64,000 nucleotides of DNA from contig OZ035963.1 of the NCBI GenBank assembly GCA_964034945.1, positions 36,084,361-36,148,360 of the forward strand. The letters are read 5' to 3'. The notes under the pieces were generated by a model. That model had not been told where the DNA came from. It did not search any database and worked only from the letters and a program-made list of their open reading frames with translations. Positions within the stretch are counted from its first letter, which is position 1, and the number at the start of each line of letters is the position of its first letter. Shown piece by piece: positions 21,555 through 32,437 of this stretch. The DNA is from Chrysopilus asiliformis (Eukaryota > Arthropoda > Insecta > Diptera > Rhagionidae). A program made the translations under genes and the position numbers.

Positions 21555-22483
21555 AGGTGTATCAACTAGAGAGGTGGAGTACTCCCGTCCACTACTATCA
21601 AATATTGCATGTGTGACGTCACAACCGCAAACAGAATCGATAGTGCCTGTAGTTTCTTATGGGAGATTTATCCGATTACTTAGATTTGTGTGTTAATATA
21701 TTTTTTTTTGTTTAGATGTTTTAATATAACGTACAAATAGATCGAATTAAAGAGTATATACAATATGTATATATTAAAATAGAGTTAGTTTGAATGGAAA
21801 GTATTTTTTATTTGTATTTTTTTTAGTACATTATTGATAAAGTTTCCTTAATTTAGATTGACGAAAATCTTCGTCCGCTCTACGCTTTCTTTTCAGTATT
21901 TTTTGTTCCTTCAGTTTTTGATTAAATTGCTTGCATCGAATGTTAACACGAAGTTTAGCATATTTACTCGTATTAATCAGGACAAAATCAAAGAAAAAAT
22001 GAGAAAAATATCTCCATTGAGAACAACAGTTTTGATTGAGTGCACTTATTTCAATAAATAAAATGAAATATACTTACTTCCTCGTCTTAGAATTTATTTC
22101 ATTTTTTTTTGTTCAAAAGCGTCAATTTTAACTAATTTTCAAAAGCACTGCTATCAAAGTGCAGTGAGCATAACGTTAAACGTGCGTTATCTTTTTTAAT
22201 TGAAATTGAGTAAAATCGTAACCATTTTTTCCTTAACTCCTTATTTTTAGGAAACTGGTGGAAAGTTTTTTTTGCTGGATATTTATTTCCCCTAACGATT
22301 TGACATTTTGGCAAAGCACTCTTTCTACCCACCATCGAAATCGTTTGGTGTTTGATACTGCCGAGATAAACTTATATTCATCGGTGCACTCAGAGCGCGG
22401 TTGTTACGTCACAGCACACTCACACTGGCACTTGGTGTGTACGATACAAACGGGAGTACTCCACCTCTCTAGTTGATACACCT
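21555..22483. mobile_element. 929-bp element with 34-bp terminal inverted repeats and a THAP fragment
   Basis: Arms 21555-21588 (AGGTGTATCAACTAGAGAGG...) and 22450-22483 are exact reverse complements. The interior carries a THAP-like zinc-finger fragment near its right end on the minus strand, running inward from that end as expected for the 5' exon of a P-superfamily transposase. The rest of the transposase is missing. No 8-bp target duplication could be matched. Classification as a non-autonomous P-superfamily element is inference. Confidence 0.72.
22132..22335 (-). pseudogene. THAP-type zinc-finger N-terminal fragment
   Basis: A 67-residue minus-strand frame contains KCQIV, then KTFHQFPKNKELRKKWLRFY and later LCSLHFDSSAFEN. 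This is the spacing of the C2CH THAP DNA-binding domain: FHxFP, an invariant W, and CSxHF. The second cysteine expected a few residues after the first appears replaced (CQIVRGN). It stops after the CSLHF motif, so no effector or catalytic region follows. Such domains bind the subterminal repeats of P-like elements. Confidence 0.65.
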
Positions 22484-23833
22484 TGGGTAAAAGTATATAA
22501 ATGATTTCTTGCCCAACCGTAGAACAAAATTGATGATGGCGATCATGGAATGGTTTATCATGAGTTAATAGATGACTGCATGATTATTTTGCCACGACTG
22601 GTTCAAATTGGATACAAAGATCAGTGCGAGGATACTGAATCATTTGACAGTATTTTTTCGTAAAAATATCAGGGAAGGAAAACGTTATCTTAACGTAACG
22701 AAATAATTTTCCGGCTTTTTCTTTAAAATTACGTTACAACGTTATAGAAATTTAATTCTGTTGCAGTAACAAAGAATGTAACAAAAACCGATTTTTTTGG
22801 TTTTTTCGTTGTCTTATTTTATTTTTTCGTGAAGTTTTCCACAAAAGTTCATCAAGTATAGCTCCACAGAACTGTCACCTGCATAAAATACCATTAAAAA
22901 TATTGGAGTAATTTGAAAGTAGAATTTTGGTGTTGTAGGCTTTGTTAAAAGTAGCCTTAATTATATATATGTGACGCGCTGTACCAAAAGAGGACAGGGC
23001 TTTTGCACTCGAGGTTCATAATAATTTTCTATCCTGCTTTCTTTGCCTTACAATAAATTTAGAAAATCTTGAAATCTAGAATTCAAACAAAACAGCCCAG
23101 AATAGAGTATGAATAAACGCGAAATATTTACTCGATGAAGAGAGGCCAGAGCAGTTTTATTAGAGTCAGACTCTTCGCTTCCGGACCGATTCAAAGTAAA
23201 TTCATTTAATAATTAAATTAATTTCTTTTGAAAACTTTTAATTAGAACTTTTAATTAGAATCAAATAAATACATCCTTTGATAAGGACACGTTAGTTTTG
23301 TACTCCATTTGGTATTTTGAATTCTGAATATTTCAGGAACCATTCAAAATAACCTAAAACATCAACAGATGGTTTGGTTAGTTGTCAACCCTAGAGAGTC
23401 AAAATGTGTGAAAGAGAATCTAGCTGTGTTTCGCGCTATTTTATTTCTTAGCGTATTGTGGGGGATTATATTTCCATTGTATATACTTCGTTGCCTTGAT
23501 TGCATGTAATAAGCCACGAGCATGCAACGAATTCGAATAAAGTCTCGTTTCGATCGTTAGTGTTGATGATCCTCCATGGTCAGATCGTGATTCTTATCAA
23601 AACTTACCAACTTGCGTACCCCATTCTCTGATGAAGCATAAATCATTAAGTTAACTGAAAATTGGCAAGTTTTATTTGTTTCATTAACGGGAAATAATTG
23701 ACTTAAGCCCAAAGCTTTGATCTCATTGGCCGAGAAGCTTCAATCTTAAACGCAATCGTTAGTCTGAATTGGACTTTAATCAGCTTTGGTTTTGACGAAT
23801 GTTTGATAAATAAAATGTAAAAAAGAGACTATT
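22484..23833. other. Unassigned stretch, no gene seen
   Basis: AT-rich sequence with short direct repeats of AACGTTATCTTAACGTAACG type near 22680-22760 and (TA) runs near 22960. No open frame with conserved motifs and no clear inverted ends were seen. Confidence 0.4.
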
Positions 23834-24499
23834 TTAAGACAGTAATATATTCATAATTTCTTTTTTAACAATCTTTTTTTTCTGCTCACTTAAGGGTTTT
23901 AACATAGCAGTAACTAATTCGCCAAAAATGGTATCTTCACAACGCTCCATAACAATATTTTTTTGCTGAACATTTCTATAGATTCTCTTATATGGCTTTG
24001 TTTCTTCACTTTTATTATCATGAAAATCGGCTAACTTCTTTTTGTTTCTTATGATTCGTTCATCGCTGTTTTTTGATCCACATTCCTTAAACGACCGTGT
24101 GTGGAATTCATTTTTCTCCGAAAATTCACTAAATACTGTGCGACAATCATAATCGTCACTGTCATTTACTTGCTTCAATGTAACTACAAATTCACTGTCG
24201 GCATCTCGATTAGATCTGCATTCAATTTTTTCTCTTCTGCCATTTTCATATTCCATTATTCGACAATGCTGTTGACGGGCAAAATTCAAAAATCTTTTCT
24301 GAAAATAAAGAAAATATATATCGCTTTTAATATATTGTATAACATTACTATATACAATAATTTGTTTAAAAAAAATCGATTCCAAAAACGCTCTTGCAAT
24401 AACTCGTTTTTCATACTCCAGCCTGAATGGCGTATTATTTTTGAAGTTGTAGCACCTGTTTTCTGCGATAAAATTATCCCGACCGACTGCCTGACTCAT
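23834..24499 (-). CDS. Possible BESS-motif protein (MADF-BESS type), C-terminal part
   Basis: A 221-residue minus-strand frame ends in DTIFGELVTAMLKPLSEQ followed by a lysine-rich helix, which resembles the BESS interaction motif that follows MADF domains in insect regulators and Harbinger-associated proteins. The middle is rich in Asp, Glu, Arg and Lys. A good 3' splice site (TTTCTTTATTTTCAG) falls near 24300, so the upstream part of the frame (LYF...SNVIQYIK) may be an intron, and the real exon would begin at KRFLNFARQQ. A MADF domain was not found upstream. It could be a host gene or a transposon accessory gene. Confidence 0.45.
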   Translation of the reverse strand: MSQAVGRDNFIAENRCYNFKNNTPFRLEYEKRVIARAFLESIFFKQIIVYSNVIQYIKSDIYFLYFQKRFLNFARQQHCRIMEYENGRREKIECRSNRDADSEFVVTLKQVNDSDDYDCRTVFSEFSEKNEFHTRSFKECGSKNSDERIIRNKKKLADFHDNKSEETKPYKRIYRNVQQKNIVMERCEDTIFGELVTAMLKPLSEQKKKIVKKEIMNILLS

Positions 24500-24645
24500 A
24501 AATTAGCAACCTAAAATGTTCACTCCATGTTCCCTCCATATCATAGACTCTTACTAACCCTTTCAGAGTGCCAGAAAAATTTGATTTTTTTCTAAAAAAC
24601 TAGTGTAATGGGTATTCTTATATTTTAAATAATAATAATACTAAA

Positions 24646-25099
24646 GTGGCCCCTAAACGCACAATATTATTGTGCAATATTTCAATATTGTGCAATATAT
24701 TGACCATTTAGGTGTAATATTGAACGGTTGTGCAATATATTGAAGAAATCAGAATCGGTTTGATTTTTATTGCACAATAAGATTTATTGTATAGTCTGAG
24801 GGCGATATTGTACAATATTTGCTCAGTATCCTATGAAATGTCGGTGAGAGCACATGTAACTATGGTGAATAAATCAAAAGAAGATCGTGTTTTTATCCTC
24901 AAAGTTATCGAAGTGTACCGTACGTTGCCGGCTCTGTCATTTAATTTATGAAATATGTGAAATTTGTGTCGTTTCATGTTATTTCATGTCATTTAGAGAC
25001 ATGTTGACTGCTCACGAATCAAACGCAAAATGGATTTATTGTGCAATAATTTTGAATCGTCTAGGGGCATGTCAATAATATTGTGCGTCTAGGGACCGC
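24646..25099. mobile_element. 454-bp MITE with GTGGCCCCTAAACGCACAAT ends
   Basis: The left end GTGGCCCCTAAACGCACAAT matches the reverse complement of the right end, GCGGTCCCTAGACGCACAAT. The interior is full of CAATATTG/TTGTGCAATA motifs that can fold. No protein and no confident target duplication. Confidence 0.65.
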
Positions 25100-25102
25100 A
25101 TT

Positions 25103-25740
25103 ATATATAAAAATGAGTTAGTGTCAATCTCTCTGTCTGTTCCCCTTTCCGTGAAATGGCCGAACCGATTGACCTGAAATTTGGCATGGATGCTCGCTGT
25201 AGGCCTGGTTCCAACATATTCCTATTGGAAAGTAATCCGAGTGTTTGGGGGGAGTAAGGGGAGGGGATAAAGTGATTCCGAAGCTTGGTTTTTCCTCTAT
25301 GTTACTCTATCGCGGGAAAATTACCGAACCGATTGGCCTGAAAATTGGCATTGATGCTTGTCGAGGGTTTAGCTCTAACATAAACTCGTTGAAAATACGC
25401 CCGAATGGTCGGGAGAAAAAAGAGAGAGGGTAAAGTGAATCCGAATCCAGATGCTGGAATTTCAAAGGTATTTTACATGCTGGGATTTATCGTTTTTTAG
25501 TTATTTTTGAAAATTAATTTTCGAAGAAAAAAACTAACGAAAAGCACGGACTGTAGGCTATCTAATTTATAACCAACTGAATTTTGTTTTCCTAGATTTT
25601 GTTCTACTCGCACTTTTAGTCGGGCGTGAAAACGGCTTGACATTTGGCATGGATGTTTGATGTTGACCTGGTTCCAACATAGATCCATACAGACAGACAT
25701 ACAGACAGACAAACATCCATTTTTATATCTATATATTGTC
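25103..25740. repeat. Dispersed-repeat block with three diverged direct units and inverted ends
   Basis: Units at about 25155-25215, 25330-25385 and 25630-25685 share GATTGACCTGAAATTTGGCA and GGTTCCAACAT. The left edge TATATATAAAAATGAG and right edge (reverse complement ATATAGATATAAAAATGG) mirror each other, each followed inward by CTGTCTGT runs. Such blocks often accompany Helitrons in insects and this one lies just beyond the 3' side of the Helitron gene. The link is inference. Confidence 0.5.
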
Positions 25741-25995
25741 CTGCCTGTGTATATTTATTTACCGATGTAAATATAAACATGGATGTTCTGTATGTAATCT
25801 AGAATCTATAATTCTTTGTAGGAAAATGTGGAAAAATGAAAGATGGCTCCTACAGATGAGATTCTATTATTTTTATTGGTATAAATTGATGATGAACTTT
25901 ATACATTTTTTTAAATAATTCACTTGAATGAACAATATTTTTGACTACGCTATATAATTGAACCAAGTTAAAATAATTTAAAATCATGCTAACAT

Positions 25996-28900
25996 TTAGT
26001 GTAACACGAGTGAATAAACAATATTTTTGGTTTTCTGATTTGGTGTATAGATGTACAGAGTTTTTGGAGTTCCTACTCTGGAGCAAGCAACATATAGTTG
26101 ACCATGCGAAAAACATTGATTTTGTAAGTTTAATCCGGCAACGCGCAGTGACTGGCCTTGAGCTTTGTTGATTGTCATCGCGAAGGCAAGACGCACAGGA
26201 AACTGTAGTCGTTTAAATGTGAAGGGCAAATCAGTTGCAATCATTGGAATGCGCGGAATCAACACATCTTCTCCTTTACAATTGCCGTTAATAATTGTTG
26301 CTGCAATCACATTCGGCATCAGTTTTTTAACGGAAAGTCTGGTTCCGTTGCACAACTTTGGCGTGTTGAGATTCCGAAGGAGCAGTATTGGTGAGCCCAC
26401 TTTCAATGTCAATATGTGCGGTGGCATTCCAGCAGGCTCCAATGAATTGAGAAATTCTACTGGATAATTAACTGTTTGATCCTCTTCTGTAACTGTGTCA
26501 ATGGACTTGTATTTCGTAACCGAACCAGGAATTTTTAATTGAATGTTATTATTAATTCGATTGAGGTCATCATTCTTTGGAGCTAAGATAGCTCGCTCGC
26601 ATAGCCAATCGTGATTCCTGAAATTGTTGGCGATGTTCGGGAAAACCTGATTTTGAAGATCTTCAATTGATGACTGAAGTTGACAGAAGTTCAGTGGAAA
26701 CGATATCTCCTGTGTTTCAGGAATAACTGGAAGTTTGCCGTCGCCCATATCCAAAAGTTGGTTGGCAAATGTTTGTGCAGAAACATCTCCATATAAATGC
26801 ACACGGATATTGGTCGACAGTGTAATTTTCTTCATATGTCGCCAGAGAGCCGAATTCTTCAGGCATGCGTTCAGCTCGTCTGCTGGTGTTGATCTTGGAA
26901 TAACGGGCAAAGTTTGACGGAAATCACCGGCGAGCAACATCAGAGCTCCGCCCATTTGACGTTGATCGCTTCGAAAATCTCGCATAGTACGATCAAGTGC
27001 CTCAAGTGCTTTCTTATGGGCCATGGTACATTCATCCCAAATAATGATTTGGCATGTTTTCAATACAGTTGCCATTCCAGATGTTTTTCCAATGTTGCAA
27101 AGAGGATCCGCAGCTAGATTTAAATTCAATGACAGCTTCAGAGCCGAATGCGCCGTACGTCCTCCATCAAGTAGCGTTGCTGCAATCCCAGATGATGCCA
27201 CAGCCAGAGCAATCTCATGCTTCATTCGAATTTCGGCGAGTATCAAATTGAGTAGAAATGTTTTTCCTGTGCCTCCTGGTGCATCAAGAAAAAGAAGTCC
27301 ACCATTTCCGCCTCGTACATGCTCCATAACAGTGTCGTACGCGAGTCGTTGATCGTTTGTTAAGCGCCTTTTCTGAGCCTCAACATAAACTTGTAGCGCA
27401 TCGACATCATATTGTTTTTCTCGCAATACGTCTCTATCGACAACATCATTTCTTTCACGTATCGGTGAAAATAGCCCAAGATAAGTGAGGATTTTGTTGT
27501 TAATCGACAAACACATATCCTCAAGTGATATCAGTGCTTCATTGAAAATGTCTTCCGAATACTGTACATCCAGGCCGGGGTTGTCTCTGCGTGCTCGGAG
27601 AAGTATGTCTTCGCTCATATTCTCTTTGTGTTTTTCCCATAGATCTTTGGGACCAGAAGGCGCACAGGTTGTCAAAATTATGGAGAACAGAGTTCGTATT
27701 TGGTGAGCATTACGTGTTTCAGATGCTTCTGTCAATGTATTGTCCCAATGTTGATCATTTTCAAGCAAACCAAGTTTGAAACATGCTTCTCTGTATGTCG
27801 GACACACTTGACCATCAATGGTTTTGATTGCTTGAAACGATGTTGGTCCTTTGACCACGTGAAGCAGCATTCGCAAATAGTAGCATTCAGCATTATTTGG
27901 ATGAACAGTATATACTCGTGCCAATTTGGCAGTAGAAAATATGCCAGCTTTCGAAGAATGCCTGGCGCCTCGTTTTCTTTTGCAAAATTTCTTCGTCGAT
28001 TGACTCCAAGTGTAATAATTCGGGACTTCGTGATATAGCAACGTTTTTGCGAATTCGTCAGTTGCACACAATTGGAAAAAAGCTGTCAACGTTGTGTTTG
28101 GTGGATCTGCAGCTCTCTGGGTTGCATTCTCTTCCGTGAAGTAGACTCGTTGACCGTTTTCTAAGTGAACACTGAGATGCATGACATCAGGAAAGCGTTC
28201 ATGAATGTCGAAACCAAGAATTTGCCATACAGCTTCATTACTGCTAATATAACGTCCCATTTGAAATTGTTCGACTTCATTGACAGGTGCATTGGGATTT
28301 GCAAATCCGAAAACTGCCATATCGCTGCCTTTATTAACATATTTACATATGTATTTGATATATTTAACTGAATTGCAGGTCTCCACGTTGATATGCGCAT
28401 TGAATGATTTCGAAAGAATAGGAGAGTAGGGCACAATCCATTGATTATCAATTTCAAAATCAACGTTATCGATTTTTATACTTGCTGTGTGTCCCCCATC
28501 ATCTGGTTTTCGTCGTCTGTACAGCGTATAACCATCACCACCAGTTTGTGTTTCTTGGAGCATCTGACGTGGATACTTTTTGGTGCATTTTCCATCTTTC
28601 ATGCATGGCGAATGAGGGTTGTGTGGTCCACATGGTCCGTGAATCATATGTTTTTTGACAATTTTGAATAATTCAGGGTCTTCTTCTGGATCGGGCAACT
28701 CAGCAGTAATGATATTGTCAATTTGAGTAGGAACAATGTTTTCTACCAACCAAATTAAGATATGTGCATGTGGTAGACCTCTTTTCTGCCATTCAATCGA
28801 ATACATCCAGCAGCGAGTTTTTCCGTATATATGGTTGCTAGTGATGAGATCGATAAAACGTATCAATTTTTGTTTGAAAACTCTCGCTGTGAGGTCATGC

Positions 28901-30237
28901 CGATGAGAGGGTTGCTGGCCAGGCAGAAGTAAATCTTTGATTTCAGTCCAAGATGGATTGCATTTGAACGTGATGAAAAGTTCTGGACGTCCGTAGTTGC
29001 GAACATATGTCAAAGCATCTTGAGCATATTCATGCATGTCTCGTGGACTTCCCGTATACGAAGCCGGGAGTATAACCTTTTGTTCAATGTCAGTCACTGT
29101 TCCATCATTCGCAATTGCATCTCGCAAATGAATATATTGTTCGACTCGAAGGTTCGATTGATTGTAACGAATGTAATTCAGTCGTTCGCTTTCGACTTTA
29201 GCGTACATATCAACGATGAATTGTTGGAAAAGTTGACGACACTTTAAGATGTGGTTAGATTGTTGTGCTCGAATCATGATACGATATGCATAAAAATCCA
29301 TACAACTGATTTTTTCCGTTGTCGCAGCACCTGTAACGGGATGAGTTTGATACAATTCGAGATGATATCCGTCTTCTCCACGCGGAAACAGTATTGGATA
29401 TTGAAGTGCATCGTACGATCTGTGTGTTTCAGCAACACGTTGCTTGGTTTGATCTCGTCTGCTTATAACAATATCTCGCCGGTTAATCTCTGTTCCGACA
29501 ATTACAGCTGCTACTTCAGGGGCCGCTGAAGCATTGAAGCGTCTTTCATGCTCATCCAACGGCGTTTTGTCTGCCCTGATAATGACTTTCAAGTCATCCG
29601 CTCTTACATTTTCTAATGCAGATTTGAAATCTCGGACCAAACAGTTGTGCTCGTGGAATAATGCTCGTAATTCAGTAACAATTTTCCGATCTATTGTTAC
29701 ACTAAATGCACATCGTCGATCAATCTCTTCCTCGACATTGTCCGTGAAATAAATTTGCAAAAACTGTGCATCTTCTTCGGGTACAGGAAGAAGGGAACCA
29801 ATCTGATGATACACTTGTCCTTGGACTTTAAATGTAGGCATGAAATTACCATATTTCACAATATTCGTCGCTCCAAACGATGTCATTTGAAAGCATGAGT
29901 TGTATTTCCGAATATGCTGTAGAAAGTGTTTGGACTCCCGATTAGCTCCAGCCACATAAGTTAAAAGTGTTTCTGGTGGCTCAGTCAGTGGGGGCAAATT
30001 GACTTTCCCATTGGAGCAACACATACCAGGCGTTTCGTTTTGAAACTTCAAAGCGCTACAATGAGAGCACAAATTAGTCATTTGACCAATGACAACATGG
30101 CGATTACTACTGTAATCGTAGTCTTTATCGTAATTGAACGCCGCTTTCTTGAGATCGACTCTCGTTATTGATTGCCTGCGTCGTGAGCGTTCAATTTCCC
30201 GGCGTGCGTCTCGCTCTTCAGTTATATGTGTAGTCAT
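25996..30237 (-). CDS. Helitron Rep-helicase (RepHel), uninterrupted, 1413 residues
   Basis: The replication-initiator and helicase of a rolling-circle transposon. An N-terminal Helitron-like domain includes CSHCSALKFQNE. The HUH nuclease motif is GLPHAHILIW (about residues 487-496). The tyrosine motif KYIKYICKYVNKGSD lies near 625-640. A Pif1-type SF1 helicase follows: Walker A DAPGGTGKTFLLN (about 985), Walker B IIWDECTMAHK, LLAGDFRQTLPVIP, and AMTINKAQGQSL with YVACSRV near the C-terminus. The frame has no stops and length is normal for an animal Helitron without extra domains. ATG at 30237-30235 starts MTTHITEERDARRE. The 5' TC and 3' CTRR ends were not located, so mobility is not shown, but the gene looks recently active. 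Confidence 0.95.
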   Translation of the reverse strand: MTTHITEERDARREIERSRRRQSITRVDLKKAAFNYDKDYDYSSNRHVVIGQMTNLCSHCSALKFQNETPGMCCSNGKVNLPPLTEPPETLLTYVAGANRESKHFLQHIRKYNSCFQMTSFGATNIVKYGNFMPTFKVQGQVYHQIGSLLPVPEEDAQFLQIYFTDNVEEEIDRRCAFSVTIDRKIVTELRALFHEHNCLVRDFKSALENVRADDLKVIIRADKTPLDEHERRFNASAAPEVAAVIVGTEINRRDIVISRRDQTKQRVAETHRSYDALQYPILFPRGEDGYHLELYQTHPVTGAATTEKISCMDFYAYRIMIRAQQSNHILKCRQLFQQFIVDMYAKVESERLNYIRYNQSNLRVEQYIHLRDAIANDGTVTDIEQKVILPASYTGSPRDMHEYAQDALTYVRNYGRPELFITFKCNPSWTEIKDLLLPGQQPSHRHDLTARVFKQKLIRFIDLITSNHIYGKTRCWMYSIEWQKRGLPHAHILIWLVENIVPTQIDNIITAELPDPEEDPELFKIVKKHMIHGPCGPHNPHSPCMKDGKCTKKYPRQMLQETQTGGDGYTLYRRRKPDDGGHTASIKIDNVDFEIDNQWIVPYSPILSKSFNAHINVETCNSVKYIKYICKYVNKGSDMAVFGFANPNAPVNEVEQFQMGRYISSNEAVWQILGFDIHERFPDVMHLSVHLENGQRVYFTEENATQRAADPPNTTLTAFFQLCATDEFAKTLLYHEVPNYYTWSQSTKKFCKRKRGARHSSKAGIFSTAKLARVYTVHPNNAECYYLRMLLHVVKGPTSFQAIKTIDGQVCPTYREACFKLGLLENDQHWDNTLTEASETRNAHQIRTLFSIILTTCAPSGPKDLWEKHKENMSEDILLRARRDNPGLDVQYSEDIFNEALISLEDMCLSINNKILTYLGLFSPIRERNDVVDRDVLREKQYDVDALQVYVEAQKRRLTNDQRLAYDTVMEHVRGGNGGLLFLDAPGGTGKTFLLNLILAEIRMKHEIALAVASSGIAATLLDGGRTAHSALKLSLNLNLAADPLCNIGKTSGMATVLKTCQIIIWDECTMAHKKALEALDRTMRDFRSDQRQMGGALMLLAGDFRQTLPVIPRSTPADELNACLKNSALWRHMKKITLSTNIRVHLYGDVSAQTFANQLLDMGDGKLPVIPETQEISFPLNFCQLQSSIEDLQNQVFPNIANNFRNHDWLCERAILAPKNDDLNRINNNIQLKIPGSVTKYKSIDTVTEEDQTVNYPVEFLNSLEPAGMPPHILTLKVGSPILLLRNLNTPKLCNGTRLSVKKLMPNVIAATIINGNCKGEDVLIPRIPMIATDLPFTFKRLQFPVRLAFAMTINKAQGQSLRVAGLNLQNQCFSHGQLYVACSRVGTPKTLYIYTPNQKTKNIVYSLVLH

Positions 30238-30968
30238 CGAAAAACCGTGTTCAAAAGCTTTTGTTAAAAAAAATTACTGAAAAGGAAAAAATAACTTTTT
30301 TGGTGCTGTGTATCAGAAAAAAACATTTTTTTAATAAAAACTTTTAAAAAAATATACTAAAGGAAAAAAAATAAAATTGTGCCGAAATTTTAGTGAAAAG
30401 GAAATTAAGGCAACAAATTTTTTATTTAAAAATAATTTTATTTATAATTGGTTTATGATAAGAGAAGTATGAAATAAATATCATACATACAGTGGAGGGG
30501 CGTGGCGTCATTGGATGCAAGGGATGCATTGCATCCCTTACAAATCTCACTAAAATATTGGTAACTGAGTTTTTAAGTTGAAACATTTTTTTTTTCAAAA
30601 TTCGATCATAATTAAGTTTGAGTTTATTGTTAGAGTTACTGTTTTGTGCCCTTTGTAGCTTCAATACAACTTAGAGTTACTGTTTTGTGCCGTTTGTAGC
30701 TTCAGTACGGGACAAAATGCATTTTATCATACAGTCGTGATATATTCAACCGCGAATGCCTTTAAAAAAAGAGAGAATTTCTTAACTTGCCTTTGAAACT
30801 GTGTGGAAGCAGAAATTTTTGTTGCATCTATGAGTTTTGTACGAAGAGAGATGAAACTAAATTTTAAGAGATGAAAACCTATGTTAACGACTGGAGAAAA
30901 GAGAAAATGTGGATGCAAAATAAAAATTGCTTCCACCTCAGCAGAAGTCAAATAATTTGCGCTTTTAT
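30238..30968. other. Helitron 5' flank and hAT-like terminus, no gene
   Basis: Contains CAGTGGAGGGGCGTGGCGTC at 30491, a sequence of the kind found at ends of ZMYM-type hAT elements. A 38-bp direct repeat (TTAGAGTTACTGTTTTGTGC...) lies at 30630-30667 and 30671-30708. A TTTTTTGGTGCTGTGTATCA motif near 30297 is echoed near 40073 and 46197. No open frame with known motifs. Confidence 0.45.
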
Positions 30969-32437
30969 TTAAATAACTAAAAAACTAAGATCCGTATTTA
31001 AAAAGTTTTTTTGGAGGACATTTAGATGATTTTGTTTTGAGTAATTCTATATCTAATATTCATACCTTTTTGAACAAAAAATACGCGGTTTTCGCGGTTT
31101 AAAAAACCATTCCAAAATTAAAAATTTCTTTCGGGCGATCATTTCTCTTTTGCCTCGTAATATCATTTGCAACAGGAAGATGTGAAATAAGCAATTCGAA
31201 TCGTTGCTTCCGAGTGAAAATAAGTAAAAAAAAATGCATTAAGGCAAATTGGTAGTAGCGTTTCTGCATGCGTAGTGACTCACTGTGAGTAGTGTCTTAA
31301 ATTGTTTATTTATTAGCATGTCTTTTTATTGTGTGATTTTTGTGATTTCAATAGTTGGGTAAAAATGGCAGATTGTTGTGTAATCGATAGCGTATTAAAA
31401 CAATCATTTAGTTCGCGATCTTTTTCTGAAAAACAAAATATTCTTGATCGCGGGAGACCAAAACCAAAGTTAAATATAACAACAGTAAATAAAAGTTGTA
31501 CGAGACGATTTTCGGTCAAAGTTTACGAAGATTTTAATTGGCTTTGCGGTTGTGCAAATAAGCAAAAGTTATTTTGTTGGCCTTGTTTACTTTTTTCGAA
31601 GGATAACAACGTTTGGCAATCTGTAAGTTACAGCGATTTAAATAATTTTCATAAAGCTGTTTAATTCTATTCAGAATTAGCAATTCTGAGTTAAGAACGA
31701 TCTTGGTGTATCCGGATTTATGCGGACAATCGTAAATATTTTATTTTATAACAGTATTTTTTATACAAAAAGATCATTAATTTACTTTTTCTCTCGATTC
31801 GGATATATAAGTATCTCGAATTAAAAACAAACACATTATAATTTCGTAGTCTGGGGATCAAAGATCGGATGCATTTTTCATAATCATTTTCATAATCATA
31901 AAGTACAAGTTATTTTAATGTTTTGAACTTTTTATTATTTTATTGTCTTTCATTTAAGTAGCTAACGAGAGATGTATTTTTGCACAACACAAAAAATACC
32001 TTTGTTAATAAGCTATCGATTACACAACAATCTGCCATTTTTTACCAAACTATTGAAATCACAAAAATCACACAATAAAAATACACGCTAATAAATAAAC
32101 AATTTAAGACACTACTCACAGTGAGTCACTACGCATGCAGAAACGCTACTACCAATTTGCCTTAATGCATTTTTTTTACTTATTTTCACTCGGAAGCAAC
32201 GATTCGAATTGCTTATTTCACATCTTCCTGTTGCAAATGATATTACGAGGCAAAAGAGAAATGATCGCCCGAAAGAAATTTTTAATTTTGGAATGGTTTT
32301 TTTAAACGCGAAAACCGCGTATTTTTTGTTCAAAAAGGTATGAATATTAGATATAGAATTACTCAAAACAAAATCATCTAAATGTCCTCCAAAAAAAACT
32401 TTTTAAATACGGATCTTAGTTTTTTAGTTATTTAAAT
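30969..32437. mobile_element. Fold-back structure with ~430-bp inverted arms carrying a hAT exon
   Basis: Left arm 30969-31398 and right arm 32004-32437 are near-perfect reverse complements with a 605-bp spacer. Examples are AACTAAGATCCGTATTTAAA and GACTCACTGTGAGTAGTGTC mirrored in the right arm. The left arm includes the start of the transposase exon at 31365; the right arm repeats the same start inverted. This suggests duplication in inverse orientation of the 5' end of a hAT element. Transcripts across it would form a long double-stranded stem. Confidence 0.85.
31365..31664 (+). pseudogene. hAT transposase N-terminus, TTF/ZMYM-type zinc finger
   Basis: From ATG 31365 the frame reads MADCCVIDSVLKQSF, then YEDFNWLCGCANKQKLFCWP and CLLFSKDNNVW, ending in LNNFHKAV and a stop. 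This is the TTF-type zinc finger found at the N-terminus of ZMYM1-like hAT transposases (W-C-x-C, FCWPCLLF, then the DLNNFHKAV helix). The catalytic RNase H and dimerisation regions are absent. The first ~11 codons lie in the inverted arm. Truncated, DNA-binding part only. Confidence 0.75.

Noticed and set aside
26165..29752. Many plus-strand open frames opposite the Helitron gene
   Set aside because: Antisense shadows of a long minus-strand coding sequence; no motifs.
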